From a virus: a stretch of 22,940 nt of DNA. Positions within the stretch are counted from its first letter, which is position 1. The number at the start of each line of letters is the position of its first letter. A model generated the notes under the pieces. That model did not search any database and was not told where the DNA came from. It saw nothing but the letters and a program-made list of their open reading frames with translations. The translations under genes and the position numbers were made by a program. The stretch covers positions 1 to 22,940 of IMG/VR virus record IMGVR_UViG_3300030331_002161, one strand, 5' to 3'. This document shows positions 11,326-20,416 of this stretch, piece after piece.

Positions 11326-11516
11326 TGGCAAAGAGGACACAACCTTATAGATTTGGTGTACCAGCTAAATATTTAGCAGGGTTATCTGACGCAGCTGCAA
11401 GAAAACGTGCAGCAGAAATAAAACGTACTGCTAAGGCATACAAAGCTGGTAAAAGAATAAATACCAAAAAAGTACAAAAATCAAGAATGGCTGACAAAAG
11501 AAAAAAGAAAAAATGA
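11325..11516 (+). CDS. 63-aa basic small protein
   Basis: ATG overlapping the preceding TAA by one base. The core is PAKYLAGLSDAAARKRAAEI, then KRTAKAYKAGKRINTKKVQK, ending SRMADKRKKKK. The R-A-x-E-I-K-R-T-A-x-A-Y-K-x-G segment is one I recall from phage proteins adjacent to the RRGQAAYL-type protein. Almost all helix, very basic. Likely functions together with its neighbour. The TGA overlaps the next ATG (ATGA). Confidence 0.7.
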   Translation: MAKRTQPYRFGVPAKYLAGLSDAAARKRAAEIKRTAKAYKAGKRINTKKVQKSRMADKRKKKK

Positions 11517-11596
11517 TTCTTGATACATTTATCTTAGATGACCTAGATGACGAATTAACCCAAGAAGAAATAGATAACTACAATGCCAAATCTTAA
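11513..11596 (+). CDS. 27-aa acidic small protein before TerL
   Basis: MILDTFILDDLDDELTQEEI and a short end. Ten Asp/Glu make it the charge opposite of the preceding genes. It overlaps the upstream gene by four bases and the terminase start by 14. It is too short to be a classical small terminase. It may be a coupling ORF or a small acidic partner. Confidence 0.45.
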   Translation: MILDTFILDDLDDELTQEEIDNYNAKS

Positions 11597-13475
11597 AATA
11601 GTCAAGTGTCCACATTGTGGTGATAAATTCAAACAAGCACATGGCAGACAAAAATATTGCAAGATACAATGCACCAAAGCTGCAAATGCCAGGACACGAA
11701 CTGAAGAGAAAAAAGAACAAGAAAAATTACAGACACCAAATAACAGGGCAAATCGTGGAGAACATTATTTATATTTCGTAGAAAACTACGCAGAAGAAAT
11801 TGACGAAGGTTTACTTACACAAAAATTTGTAGCAGAGGATATAGGAGTTGACCAGAGTGTTGTTGCAAGAATGATGCTTGCATACAAAGAAGATAAAGCA
11901 AAACTAGCAGCAAGAGAAAACTGGGATATACCAGAAGAGGCCAGGGATTCTTTAAAATCTTTTAAAAAATTTAGAGATAGATACTTCTTAACAGAAACTG
12001 GACAACAATACGAAACAGCTAAGTTTCACAAAAACTGGATTAAAAATATTTTAAAAGCTATTGATAAAGGTGAACAACTTATGATTCTATCACCACCACG
12101 ACACGGCAAAACAGATTTACTTACACACTTTGCTGTATGGCAGATATGTCAGAATCCAAACATAAGGGTTATGTGGGTAGGTGGTAATGAAGATATTGCA
12201 AAAAACTCTGTAGGTGCAGTGCTTGACCATTTAGAAAATAATGAAAAACTAATAGAAGATTTTTGTGGACCAGGAGAAACTTTTAAACCAAAAAGCAGAA
12301 CAGGTAAAACCTGGAGTTCTGGACAATTTACTGTAAAGAATAGAACCGTTACGGGTATCAAATCACCGACTATGGTGGCTGTAGGCAAAGGTGGTAAGAT
12401 ACTATCACGTGACTGCGATTTAATTATCGCAGATGATATTGAGGACCACGGTACAACTGTGCAGCCTAGTTCACGTGAACAAACTAAACGATGGTGGACT
12501 ACAACATTGTCATCACGTAAAGAGGAACATACAGCAATTGTTGTCATAGGTTCAAGACAACATCCAGATGACTTGTATAACTCTTTGATTGATAATGATG
12601 AATGGGAAAAAATAATAGAATCAGCTCATACCTTAGATATTCCTATTGATAGTGGTGAACCTAAAGACCATAAAAAACACATGTTATGGTCATCAAAAAG
12701 AAGTTATAAGTGGCTCATGGCACAAAGGAGAAATGCCGAAACAACAGGTGGTCTTGCGATATTTGAAATGGTTTACTTAAACAGACCGTTTTCAGAAGGT
12801 TTACAAATGTTTAAGGTAGATTCTTTAGATGCAGCAAGAGATGATTCAAGAATAGTTGGACATATACCACCTAGAACTAGATTGATTGCTGGTCTTGACC
12901 CAGCTGCTACGGGTTACCAGGCAGCATTTTTATGGGCATACGATGTAGAAAAAGGCAAACTTTACATGGTAGATATAGAAAATAAAAAAGGTGGTGGTAT
13001 TCCACAAGCATTCAAAACAATAAAAGAATGGCACAGTAAGTATCAATGTTCACATTGGATTATTGAAGAGAATGGATTTCAACGTGCAATAAGACAGGAT
13101 AGAGAATTAAAAGAGTGGGCTGCATCACGAGGCATACATTTAGAGGGACATCAAACACAAAAAAATAAATTTGACCCATATTTCGGTGTTGGGTCCATGA
13201 GTGAACTATTTGACAAAGGCCTTGTAAATCTTCCTTATGGTAATGCAGATTCACAAAATAAGAGTAATATATATCGTAGGCAGCTTTTGTATTTTTCAAA
13301 TGCTGCTAACAAAGCAAGTAGCAAAGGATATAAGTCGGATATAGTTATGGCAAGTTGGTTTCCAATAAAAATTGTAAGAAGATTGCAAAAAGAATTTATT
13401 GCAGAAATGGGATATGATTACAGTCCAAGTTACGGAAACATGAACATAAGCTCTATGAATAAGGCACCATGGTAA
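11583..13475 (+). CDS. terL: Terminase large subunit with N-terminal Zn finger and HTH
   Basis: 630 aa. Residues 9-30 form a Zn finger (C9-x2-C12-x13-C26-x3-C30). About 75-105 look like a helix-turn-helix (KFVAEDIGVDQSVVARMML). The ATPase core has Walker A S170-P-P-R-H-G-K176-T177, Walker B D279-L-I-I-A-D284-D285, and GSRQHPDDLY as the coupling segment. The RNase-H-like nuclease has D439 (AGLDPA), E495/E496 (IIEEN) and D586 (SDIVMA). The protein pumps DNA into the prohead and cuts concatemers. No separate small terminase gene is visible, and the N-terminal DNA-binding part may replace it. The portal gene follows after one base. Confidence 0.93.
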   Translation: MPNLKIVKCPHCGDKFKQAHGRQKYCKIQCTKAANARTRTEEKKEQEKLQTPNNRANRGEHYLYFVENYAEEIDEGLLTQKFVAEDIGVDQSVVARMMLAYKEDKAKLAARENWDIPEEARDSLKSFKKFRDRYFLTETGQQYETAKFHKNWIKNILKAIDKGEQLMILSPPRHGKTDLLTHFAVWQICQNPNIRVMWVGGNEDIAKNSVGAVLDHLENNEKLIEDFCGPGETFKPKSRTGKTWSSGQFTVKNRTVTGIKSPTMVAVGKGGKILSRDCDLIIADDIEDHGTTVQPSSREQTKRWWTTTLSSRKEEHTAIVVIGSRQHPDDLYNSLIDNDEWEKIIESAHTLDIPIDSGEPKDHKKHMLWSSKRSYKWLMAQRRNAETTGGLAIFEMVYLNRPFSEGLQMFKVDSLDAARDDSRIVGHIPPRTRLIAGLDPAATGYQAAFLWAYDVEKGKLYMVDIENKKGGGIPQAFKTIKEWHSKYQCSHWIIEENGFQRAIRQDRELKEWAASRGIHLEGHQTQKNKFDPYFGVGSMSELFDKGLVNLPYGNADSQNKSNIYRRQLLYFSNAANKASSKGYKSDIVMASWFPIKIVRRLQKEFIAEMGYDYSPSYGNMNISSMNKAPW

Positions 13476-13476
13476 A

Positions 13477-15204
13477 ATGAATACTTCAGAATTACAAGAT
13501 AAAATAACGCAATTACATTACGATAATCAAGATAAACATAATTCACGTGGACGTATTCGTTCAATTATGAATGGTGGTCCATCTGGTTTACTTGCTTTAT
13601 TAGGTGACCAGATAAAAGGTTTTGAAGAATGGCAAGTACCTATGCCAAACTTAATGTTATCTGGACTAGAACACCTTGCACAAAAAATAGGAAGAATACC
13701 AAACCTTAAAGTAGATGTTCCTAATAATAAAGATTCTGAACGTGCAAGGAAAAGAGCAGATAAAATAGCAAGAATAGTAACAGCCTATGATGACGTACAA
13801 AGATTAGATTTACAAATGCCACAAGTTGGCAGATGGTTACCAGGATATGGTTTTGCAGTTTGGATTATTAAAGAAAAAAAAGGACCCGATGGCACACCTT
13901 ATCCTTGTGCTGAACTTCGTGACCCTTATAATTGTTTCCCTGGTTACTTTGGAGCAGACCAAATGCCAAAAGAAATGTCTGTTGTTAGAAGAGTGCCTAA
14001 AGCAACACTTGCTAAAATTTATCCACAGTTTGATAAAGAGATTAAAAAAGGCTACAACTCTGTAAGTATTGCTAGTGGTTACGCATCTGCATATCAAGAT
14101 GCCTACAACGGTTCCTGGGCAAACTCAAACAACGAGGGTGATTTAGTATCTGAATATTACAATGAAGAGGGTACATACATTTATCACATGTCATCCAGTA
14201 CAATATTAGATTTTATTCCAAATCCATTACAAAGTGGTCCAGCTTTTGTAGTTGCAAAGAAATTTTCTTTTGACCAGATGCAAGGTCAGTATGACCAGAT
14301 TATTGGATTGATGGCATCAATGGCAAAAATAAACGTTATGTCAATAATCGCTATGGAAGATGCTGTATTTACAGAAACAAATATAACTGGTGAATTAGAA
14401 TCTGGACAGTATAAAAAAGGTAGATTTGCAGTAAACTATTTTTCTCCAGGTAGTTCTGTATCAAAACCAGCATCTAATATTCCTTATCAAATTTTTCAAC
14501 AGATAGATAGAATAGAACGTCAGTTACGTGTTGGTGCATCTTATCCATCACAAGATGATTCACAATCACCACTTAGTTTTGCAACAGGTAGAGGATTAGA
14601 AGAATTAGGTGCATCTATGTCATTAATGATTAGAGAGTATCATACAGTGCTTGCAGATGCTACTGAACAAATTGATTCCAAAAGACTTGAATGGGATGAG
14701 AACATGTATGGTGGTAGAAATAAAGAACTATCTGGATATTATAACAATGAGTTCTTTTCTGAAAAATATGACCCTAATACAGATATAAACGGTGCTTACA
14801 AAACTAGACGTGTTTATGGTGCTATGGCTGGTTATGATGAACCACAAAAAATTGTTACTGGATTACAACTTTTAAGTTCTGGTGTTATAGATACACAAAC
14901 ATTACAAGAAAATCTTGATGGATTAGATAATCTAGCTATGGTCAATGAAAGAATAACAAGAGAAAAAATGGATAAAGTATTGGAAGATACATTATTACAA
15001 CAAGCAGCTGGTGGTGACCAAAAAGCAATTATGGCTGTTGTGCAAATTAGAAAAAATCCAGGCAATATGCAGAACATCTTAGATAAATTTTTTACAGCAG
15101 AAAAACCCGATATACCAGAGCCAGAGGCTCAAATATTAGAAGGTCAAGGTCCCACCACCACGGGACCTGCGCCTTCTATACAACAAGTTTTAGGTATAGG
15201 ATGA
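13477..15204 (+). CDS. Portal protein
   Basis: 575 aa directly after TerL, the standard position. The N-terminal part (SIMNGGPSGLLALLGDQIKG, then MPNLMLSGLEHLAQKIGRIP) resembles other tailed-phage portals. RDPYNCFPGYFGADQMPKEM is a wing segment typical of such proteins, and QIFQQIDRIERQLRVGASYP belongs to the helical stem region. A dodecameric ring at one capsid vertex through which DNA is packed and ejected. The C-terminus is Pro/Thr-rich (GPTTTGPAP) and encoded by a GC-rich inverted repeat (15147-15168). The TGA overlaps the next ATG. Confidence 0.85.
   Translation: MNTSELQDKITQLHYDNQDKHNSRGRIRSIMNGGPSGLLALLGDQIKGFEEWQVPMPNLMLSGLEHLAQKIGRIPNLKVDVPNNKDSERARKRADKIARIVTAYDDVQRLDLQMPQVGRWLPGYGFAVWIIKEKKGPDGTPYPCAELRDPYNCFPGYFGADQMPKEMSVVRRVPKATLAKIYPQFDKEIKKGYNSVSIASGYASAYQDAYNGSWANSNNEGDLVSEYYNEEGTYIYHMSSSTILDFIPNPLQSGPAFVVAKKFSFDQMQGQYDQIIGLMASMAKINVMSIIAMEDAVFTETNITGELESGQYKKGRFAVNYFSPGSSVSKPASNIPYQIFQQIDRIERQLRVGASYPSQDDSQSPLSFATGRGLEELGASMSLMIREYHTVLADATEQIDSKRLEWDENMYGGRNKELSGYYNNEFFSEKYDPNTDINGAYKTRRVYGAMAGYDEPQKIVTGLQLLSSGVIDTQTLQENLDGLDNLAMVNERITREKMDKVLEDTLLQQAAGGDQKAIMAVVQIRKNPGNMQNILDKFFTAEKPDIPEPEAQILEGQGPTTTGPAPSIQQVLGIG
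15147..15168 (+). repeat. GC-rich hairpin AGGTCCC-N8-GGGACCT inside portal 3' end
   Basis: Perfect seven-base arms with the loop ACCACCAC, unusual in such AT-rich sequence. No T-run follows, so it is not an intrinsic terminator. It could tune RNA stability or portal expression relative to downstream genes. Confidence 0.4.
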
Positions 15205-15419
15205 TGGATATAAATAAAGAATTTGTTGATATAGTTTTTAATTCATTGGAAGATGTTGATGAATTAGGTGATGATATATTATTAGAAAATGATGTATTTG
15301 AACCTAGGTTATATCAAAGTACACTACCAACTATTGATTTACCAAAAGGATATTTAATTATTAGTCAAACTTTTATATTTGATGATGAAGGAGAAAATGA
15401 TGGCAACGAGGATAAATAA
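15201..15419 (+). CDS. Acidic small protein after portal
   Basis: 72 aa, starting at an ATGATG that overlaps the portal TGA. Very acidic (EDVDELGDDILLEND, then FDDEGENDGNEDK). A small strand segment PKGYLIISQTFIF sits in the second half. No recognised family. An acidic partner of the basic small proteins, or a head-assembly chaperone, is possible. Confidence 0.6.
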   Translation: MMDINKEFVDIVFNSLEDVDELGDDILLENDVFEPRLYQSTLPTIDLPKGYLIISQTFIFDDEGENDGNEDK

Positions 15420-15744
15420 AAGAAATTCAGCTGTAAAACCAGCATCTAATAATTATATTGACCAAACAAGAATGACTTATGGAGAAAAAGAACCACTAAA
15501 AGCACTTAATAGTGAAGTACAAAATTTAAATCTAACAGAAGAATTACCAATTCCAGCTGCACCACCAACTGCAGCTGCAAGTGTATTTGAACCTACTAAT
15601 CAACCTTTAAGACCAGTAGAAGATGGTTTAGACTTTGGTCCAGGTGTTGGTTCACAAGAACCGATTGATACTACAGAATCTTTGATACAAAAATTTTATG
15701 ACTTAACAGGTGACCCACTTCTAGCACAATTACTAAAGGGGTAA
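15400..15744 (+). CDS. Pro-rich hypothetical head-region protein
   Basis: 114 aa from the ATG at 15400 (AAGGAG at 15388-15393, six bases away); an ATG at 15397 is equally in frame, and the frame opens earlier at 15379. It overlaps the acidic gene by 20 bases. The N-terminus is basic, the middle is Pro/Ala-rich (EELPIPAAPPTAAASVFEPT), and the C-terminus is a short helix (SLIQKFYDLTGDPLLAQLLK). It may act as a linker or scaffold-type protein between portal and the next large protein. No family known. Confidence 0.6.
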   Translation: MATRINKRNSAVKPASNNYIDQTRMTYGEKEPLKALNSEVQNLNLTEELPIPAAPPTAAASVFEPTNQPLRPVEDGLDFGPGVGSQEPIDTTESLIQKFYDLTGDPLLAQLLKG

Positions 15745-15745
15745 C

Positions 15746-18700
15746 ATGTCATATAGCACTTTTGACGCATCATCGTTTCAAGATGATTCAGAAACAAAAA
15801 GAGCAATAAGTAAAGCTGTAGCACCTACTTCAGTCAATCAAGAACAGGCTAATCGTGCATCAGCAATAATTAAACGTTACCCGACAATTAGTAAAGGTTC
15901 TTTAGTAGGTGCAGTAAAACTAGGTATAGCAGAAGATGACCCAAGATTAGGACAGATAGTAATGAAAGAATCTGTTTTAAAAGAAGAAAACGGATTTGAC
16001 AAGTTAAAGGATGCTACACGTAGAGCAGTAAGAGGTGCTTTTATAGGATTCCAAAACTTATGGGAAAGTGGTGCGCCAAGAGGTGTTAGATATTTAGAAG
16101 GCAGACAACAAGGACTTACACATGATGAGGCTGCTAAATTAAGTAAAGCAACTTTGTTAGGTGAAATAGATTCTGCTAAAGCTGCAGGTAAAGATTTAGA
16201 TTTAGGTGAAGGATGGTTCTTAGGTACAACAGACCCAACACAAACTGATGAATATAAAAATTTATTAGCTGCAGGTGTTGACCCGTTAGCTGCAAGAGAG
16301 TTTGTAAGAGATAATATTTTAGGTGTACAGATATACGAAGAGCAAAAGAAAAAAGCAAATCAAATACAATTTGTTGGTGAACGTGCAGAAAAATTTAGAG
16401 ATGCAGGACTAGAACCTACAGTTACAATTGGTAGATATTTATTTAAGCCTATAGATGAAATAATAGAACCAGGCACAAAAGCATATAATTACATGACTGG
16501 AGCAATAGATATTATTGCACAGATATTTGCTGACCCAGTAGCATTACTTGGTTTTGGTGTTGGTAAACTTGGAAAATCTAAATCTACATTTATTGAATTA
16601 AATAATCTAAGTAAATCAGCTAAGATTTTTGAAAACACTGGTTTATTACAAGGTGCAAGAAAAAGTGTATTTGGTCCTACTACACAAGAGTTTTTAGCTG
16701 GTAAAGCTGGTGTAGGATTTAAAAAATTTCTATATGAAAACTCTACATCTGACATTATTGCTGCATCTAAAAATAACATTGATGATTTTAAATTTTATGA
16801 TGAGTTAGAAAAATTTAAAGTTAAAAATAAAGGTAAGTCTTTTGAAGAAATAGATGCAGACTTTACAGAAAATCTTGTAAAGAAAAATCTATTGCTAGAG
16901 GCTACAGCAGGTAATGTTCCAACCGTCAGAAAAAAAGGTAATCGTTTAACAAAAATGTTAGAGAGAACATACGGTAACAGATTAGTTACTGAAAACAAAG
17001 ATGACGCTTTTGTAAAATTAAATAGATTTATTAGATTAGCTACATCAGAAATGGATAAAGGACAACAAGCTGCAATAAGAACTAAGTTTATGTCTGCATC
17101 TATAAAAGCACTTAATGATGCTGATGCACCTACAGCAACTGCTAGATTAGTAAATGATTTTATTAGAAGAGATTTTAAACCACAAGTTGTTAAGGCTTTA
17201 GGTGGTAAAGAAAATCTTACAAAGTTTCAACAAAATCTTGTTGATAGTGGATTAGAGGTACAAGCTAAATTTATTTCTGCTGCAAGAAAAGAAAAAGGTA
17301 TTGTAAGAAGTTATGCAATAGAATCAACTGGAGATAATTTACCATTGACAGATGTTCTTAAAAAATTACAAGGTGGTAAGTTAGATGGAGTTGATGAACT
17401 TGTTGACCCAGTTACAGCTGTGCAACTTGCAGACGAAATATTTTTACCAAACACAAGAGATGTAATCAGAGCTGCAAAAACACTAGATAAAAAATTTGGA
17501 AAAATTGGAAGTAAGATTGCTGCAAACAGTGGTGCAGAAACAGTAACAAGATTTATGGATTGGTATTATGGTGCATTGTTTAAACCTCTTGTTCTTTTAA
17601 GACCAGCATGGACAGTACGTGTGATTTTAGAAGAACAACTAAGAATGATGGCATCTGGTGTAACAAATGTTATTACACATCCAGCACAAATGATTGCAAG
17701 AGTTATAGGTAAAGAAAAAGAATCTGGTAAAACTTTATTAGGCAGCTTTGAGGATAATGCAAGTTTTATTGATGTAACTTTAAATGGTGCAGGTACACCT
17801 AGTGCAATAAGAAGAGGTTACGGTGCAACAGGTGAATTTACCACTGTTACCAGGTCAGAAAATGTAAGAGCTTGGGGTGAGGCATCATTTAGAAACTTTA
17901 TGCAACATAAGTTTGACCCACTGTCAAGAAGGCTTGCACAAGCACAGTTACAACCTACAGCTGCAAAAAGAAGTGCTGAACTTAGAAAAATTATAAAAGA
18001 AACACAAACTCCAGGTAATGTTTTAAATAACCATGTTAGAAAAGTTACTGGTGCAAAAGGTCATGCTTTTAACGGTGCAGGTTTTTCTAGTAGTCCAGGA
18101 GCTGCAAAAGCAGAAGAGTTTGTTCATTATGTAAATGCTGCAGTTGCACAAGCTACTGGTGGTAAAGTTGCAACTACTACAGCTAAAGCTGGTACACCTA
18201 GAGCTGCAAGAAACTGGATTGATGAAAATGGTAATGAAGATTTATTAAAAGCATTAGCAGATGAAGATTTAACAGCACAAGAACTTGTAGGTCTTAAAAA
18301 TGTAGATATGAAAAAGTATTGGGCTGGTCAACTTAAAGAACAGGAATATACATCAATAACTACACAACTTAGAAAAAATCAAGAAAAGATAAAAAAAGAT
18401 TTTATAAAAAAATATAAAAAAGTTTTACCAGAATCTGCAAGAGGAGAACTTAAAAATTCTATATCAAGACAAACAAGAATACTTGATGACTATGTAGATA
18501 TGGCATTTAATTTATTTATGACAATGCCAACAAAAACAATGTCAAGAGCGCCAACATTCAAAAAACATTACTGGGAAAAAGTAGGAGAGTTTGGTCAACA
18601 TCTAAATGCACCAACACTTAGAAAAGTTGTAAAACAAGCAGAAGAGGCAGGACTTGCAACTGGTACTGCTTTAGAAAAAAAAGTATTAAAACAACTACAA

Positions 18701-20416
18701 AGTTATGAAGGTGTAAGAGGTGGTGTAAGTGGTGTGGAACTTGTAGATAAATTAGCATCATCACATGCACTTACGCAAACAAAAAAATTACTTTATGATG
18801 TAACAACTAAAACAAGAGTTGGTAATGCTACAAGAGCTATCTTCCCATTCGGTGAGGCATACTTAGAAATATTCTCAACATGGGCAAGATTACTTAAATC
18901 AGAAGGTCTTAGACCTTTACGAAGAGTACAACAAGTAGTGCAGTCTGGTCGTGAACCAAATCCTATTTTTGATGATGAAGGTCAAAAAGGATTCTTTTAC
19001 AAAGACCCTAACACTGGTGAAGAGTTGTTTGGTTATCCAGGAGAAGGATTACTTAAAAAATTTATGTTTAAAGATTTAGAAGAGAACGGTGTAAAAGTTA
19101 ATTTACCAGTATTTGCACAATCACTAAACATAGCAGGTAATATTGTGCCAGGATTCGGTCCAACAATAACCGTACCTATGGCTGTTATAAATAAACAATT
19201 TAATTTATTAAGACCAGGTAAATGGGAAGAAACATTATTCTTTGGTGATTTTTCTCCACCAAGAGTAGAAAATATAGGTGAGCTTTTAGGTTCAACAATT
19301 CCAGAACCATCATGGTTAAAAAAATTGAGAACAGCTTATGAAATTGGTGGTGCAGAGGCCAAAAGACAATTCTCTAATACCACTATTGATGTTTATAAAG
19401 CATTGTTATATGCAGGACAAATAGAAGATAATACACCAGAAGGTGCAAGTGCAGGTATTGAGTTAGCATCTGATTATGCAAGAAAAATATTTATTATAAG
19501 GTCAATTGCACAAGCTATTGGACCAGCTGGACCAGTTGCTCCTAAATATGAAATATCTGACCAAACAGGTACGTTTTATTTATTTGAAACATTAGCCCAA
19601 GAGTATTGGAATATTCAAAATGCTACACAAGATTCAACAACAGCTGTACAAGTATTCACAGATAGATTTGGTTTTGACCCAGTAGCTATGGCAACTGGTA
19701 GAACATTTACTGTTAAAAAAAGACCAGTGACACAAGACGGTGCTGTATGGGAAAGAAAAAATCCAGAACTTGTAGAAAAATTTGATTTGACTTACGCATT
19801 TTTAATTGACGAAACAGATTCTGAATTTTTATATGAACAATATTATGCGCAGCTTTTAAGTGGTGATAGAGTTCCAAAGACTGCTGAACAATGGCAACAA
19901 TCTAAAAATATACTTTTAGGTAATTTAGAATATGAAACATTCCTTAAAAAGAACAATCTTTTAAATAAAAATGACAAAGTATCAATACAAGCTAAAAGAA
20001 ATAAAAAAGCAGAGATAGCTATGAGATACCCAGGATATGGTAGAAGTATTGATTATTCTCCTACTAAACCAGAAATAGATGATTTAATTGATGAGCTTTA
20101 TACTTGGATAAATCCAACTACTTATGTTTTAGACCCAAGGCTTGTTGGTAATCCAGCAGCAGAGGGATTAAAAGAATATCTTATGTTGAGAGATAAAGTT
20201 ATTGCAGATACAAAAAAATTACCAGGTAACTATTCAAACACTTCATTTAGACGTGCCAATAAATTAGCACCTTATAGGACCTTGTTAAGAAATAAAATAA
20301 AGGCTATATTGGTTACAAAGCCAGAATTTGCACCAATAGCAAAAGAAATATTTGAAAGAGAATTACGTGAGGCTGAAGAGGATATAGAATTATTAAAGGG
20401 ATTATATGACAGTTGA
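15746..20416 (+). CDS. Giant putative internal virion/ejection protein (1556 aa)
   Basis: A single 1556-codon frame, the largest in the window and over a fifth of it. Mostly helical, Lys/Glu/Ala-rich, with a few hydrophobic stretches: about 252-275 (DIIAQIFADPVALLGFGVGK), 610-635 (PLVLLRPAWTVRVILEEQLRMM), 1031-1050 (IFPFGEAYLEIFSTWARLL) and 1128-1150 (NIAGNIVPGFGPTITVPMAV). The C-terminus is acidic. No enzymatic motif is visible to me. Position after portal and before an SLT enzyme suggests a protein packaged in the capsid and ejected with DNA, as with T7 gp15/gp16 or phage polyvalent proteins. That is inference. It starts one base after the previous stop. A MuF/minor-head role is the main alternative. 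Confidence 0.8.
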   Translation: MSYSTFDASSFQDDSETKRAISKAVAPTSVNQEQANRASAIIKRYPTISKGSLVGAVKLGIAEDDPRLGQIVMKESVLKEENGFDKLKDATRRAVRGAFIGFQNLWESGAPRGVRYLEGRQQGLTHDEAAKLSKATLLGEIDSAKAAGKDLDLGEGWFLGTTDPTQTDEYKNLLAAGVDPLAAREFVRDNILGVQIYEEQKKKANQIQFVGERAEKFRDAGLEPTVTIGRYLFKPIDEIIEPGTKAYNYMTGAIDIIAQIFADPVALLGFGVGKLGKSKSTFIELNNLSKSAKIFENTGLLQGARKSVFGPTTQEFLAGKAGVGFKKFLYENSTSDIIAASKNNIDDFKFYDELEKFKVKNKGKSFEEIDADFTENLVKKNLLLEATAGNVPTVRKKGNRLTKMLERTYGNRLVTENKDDAFVKLNRFIRLATSEMDKGQQAAIRTKFMSASIKALNDADAPTATARLVNDFIRRDFKPQVVKALGGKENLTKFQQNLVDSGLEVQAKFISAARKEKGIVRSYAIESTGDNLPLTDVLKKLQGGKLDGVDELVDPVTAVQLADEIFLPNTRDVIRAAKTLDKKFGKIGSKIAANSGAETVTRFMDWYYGALFKPLVLLRPAWTVRVILEEQLRMMASGVTNVITHPAQMIARVIGKEKESGKTLLGSFEDNASFIDVTLNGAGTPSAIRRGYGATGEFTTVTRSENVRAWGEASFRNFMQHKFDPLSRRLAQAQLQPTAAKRSAELRKIIKETQTPGNVLNNHVRKVTGAKGHAFNGAGFSSSPGAAKAEEFVHYVNAAVAQATGGKVATTTAKAGTPRAARNWIDENGNEDLLKALADEDLTAQELVGLKNVDMKKYWAGQLKEQEYTSITTQLRKNQEKIKKDFIKKYKKVLPESARGELKNSISRQTRILDDYVDMAFNLFMTMPTKTMSRAPTFKKHYWEKVGEFGQHLNAPTLRKVVKQAEEAGLATGTALEKKVLKQLQSYEGVRGGVSGVELVDKLASSHALTQTKKLLYDVTTKTRVGNATRAIFPFGEAYLEIFSTWARLLKSEGLRPLRRVQQVVQSGREPNPIFDDEGQKGFFYKDPNTGEELFGYPGEGLLKKFMFKDLEENGVKVNLPVFAQSLNIAGNIVPGFGPTITVPMAVINKQFNLLRPGKWEETLFFGDFSPPRVENIGELLGSTIPEPSWLKKLRTAYEIGGAEAKRQFSNTTIDVYKALLYAGQIEDNTPEGASAGIELASDYARKIFIIRSIAQAIGPAGPVAPKYEISDQTGTFYLFETLAQEYWNIQNATQDSTTAVQVFTDRFGFDPVAMATGRTFTVKKRPVTQDGAVWERKNPELVEKFDLTYAFLIDETDSEFLYEQYYAQLLSGDRVPKTAEQWQQSKNILLGNLEYETFLKKNNLLNKNDKVSIQAKRNKKAEIAMRYPGYGRSIDYSPTKPEIDDLIDELYTWINPTTYVLDPRLVGNPAAEGLKEYLMLRDKVIADTKKLPGNYSNTSFRRANKLAPYRTLLRNKIKAILVTKPEFAPIAKEIFERELREAEEDIELLKGLYDS

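Noticed and set aside
12149-12547. 132-codon minus-strand frame inside terL
   Set aside because: Lies antisense to the ATPase core with intact Walker motifs on the plus strand; no ribosome site or motif.
16489-16779. 96-codon minus-strand frame inside the giant protein gene
   Set aside because: Antisense shadow of the 1556-codon frame; no start signal and no coherent protein features.
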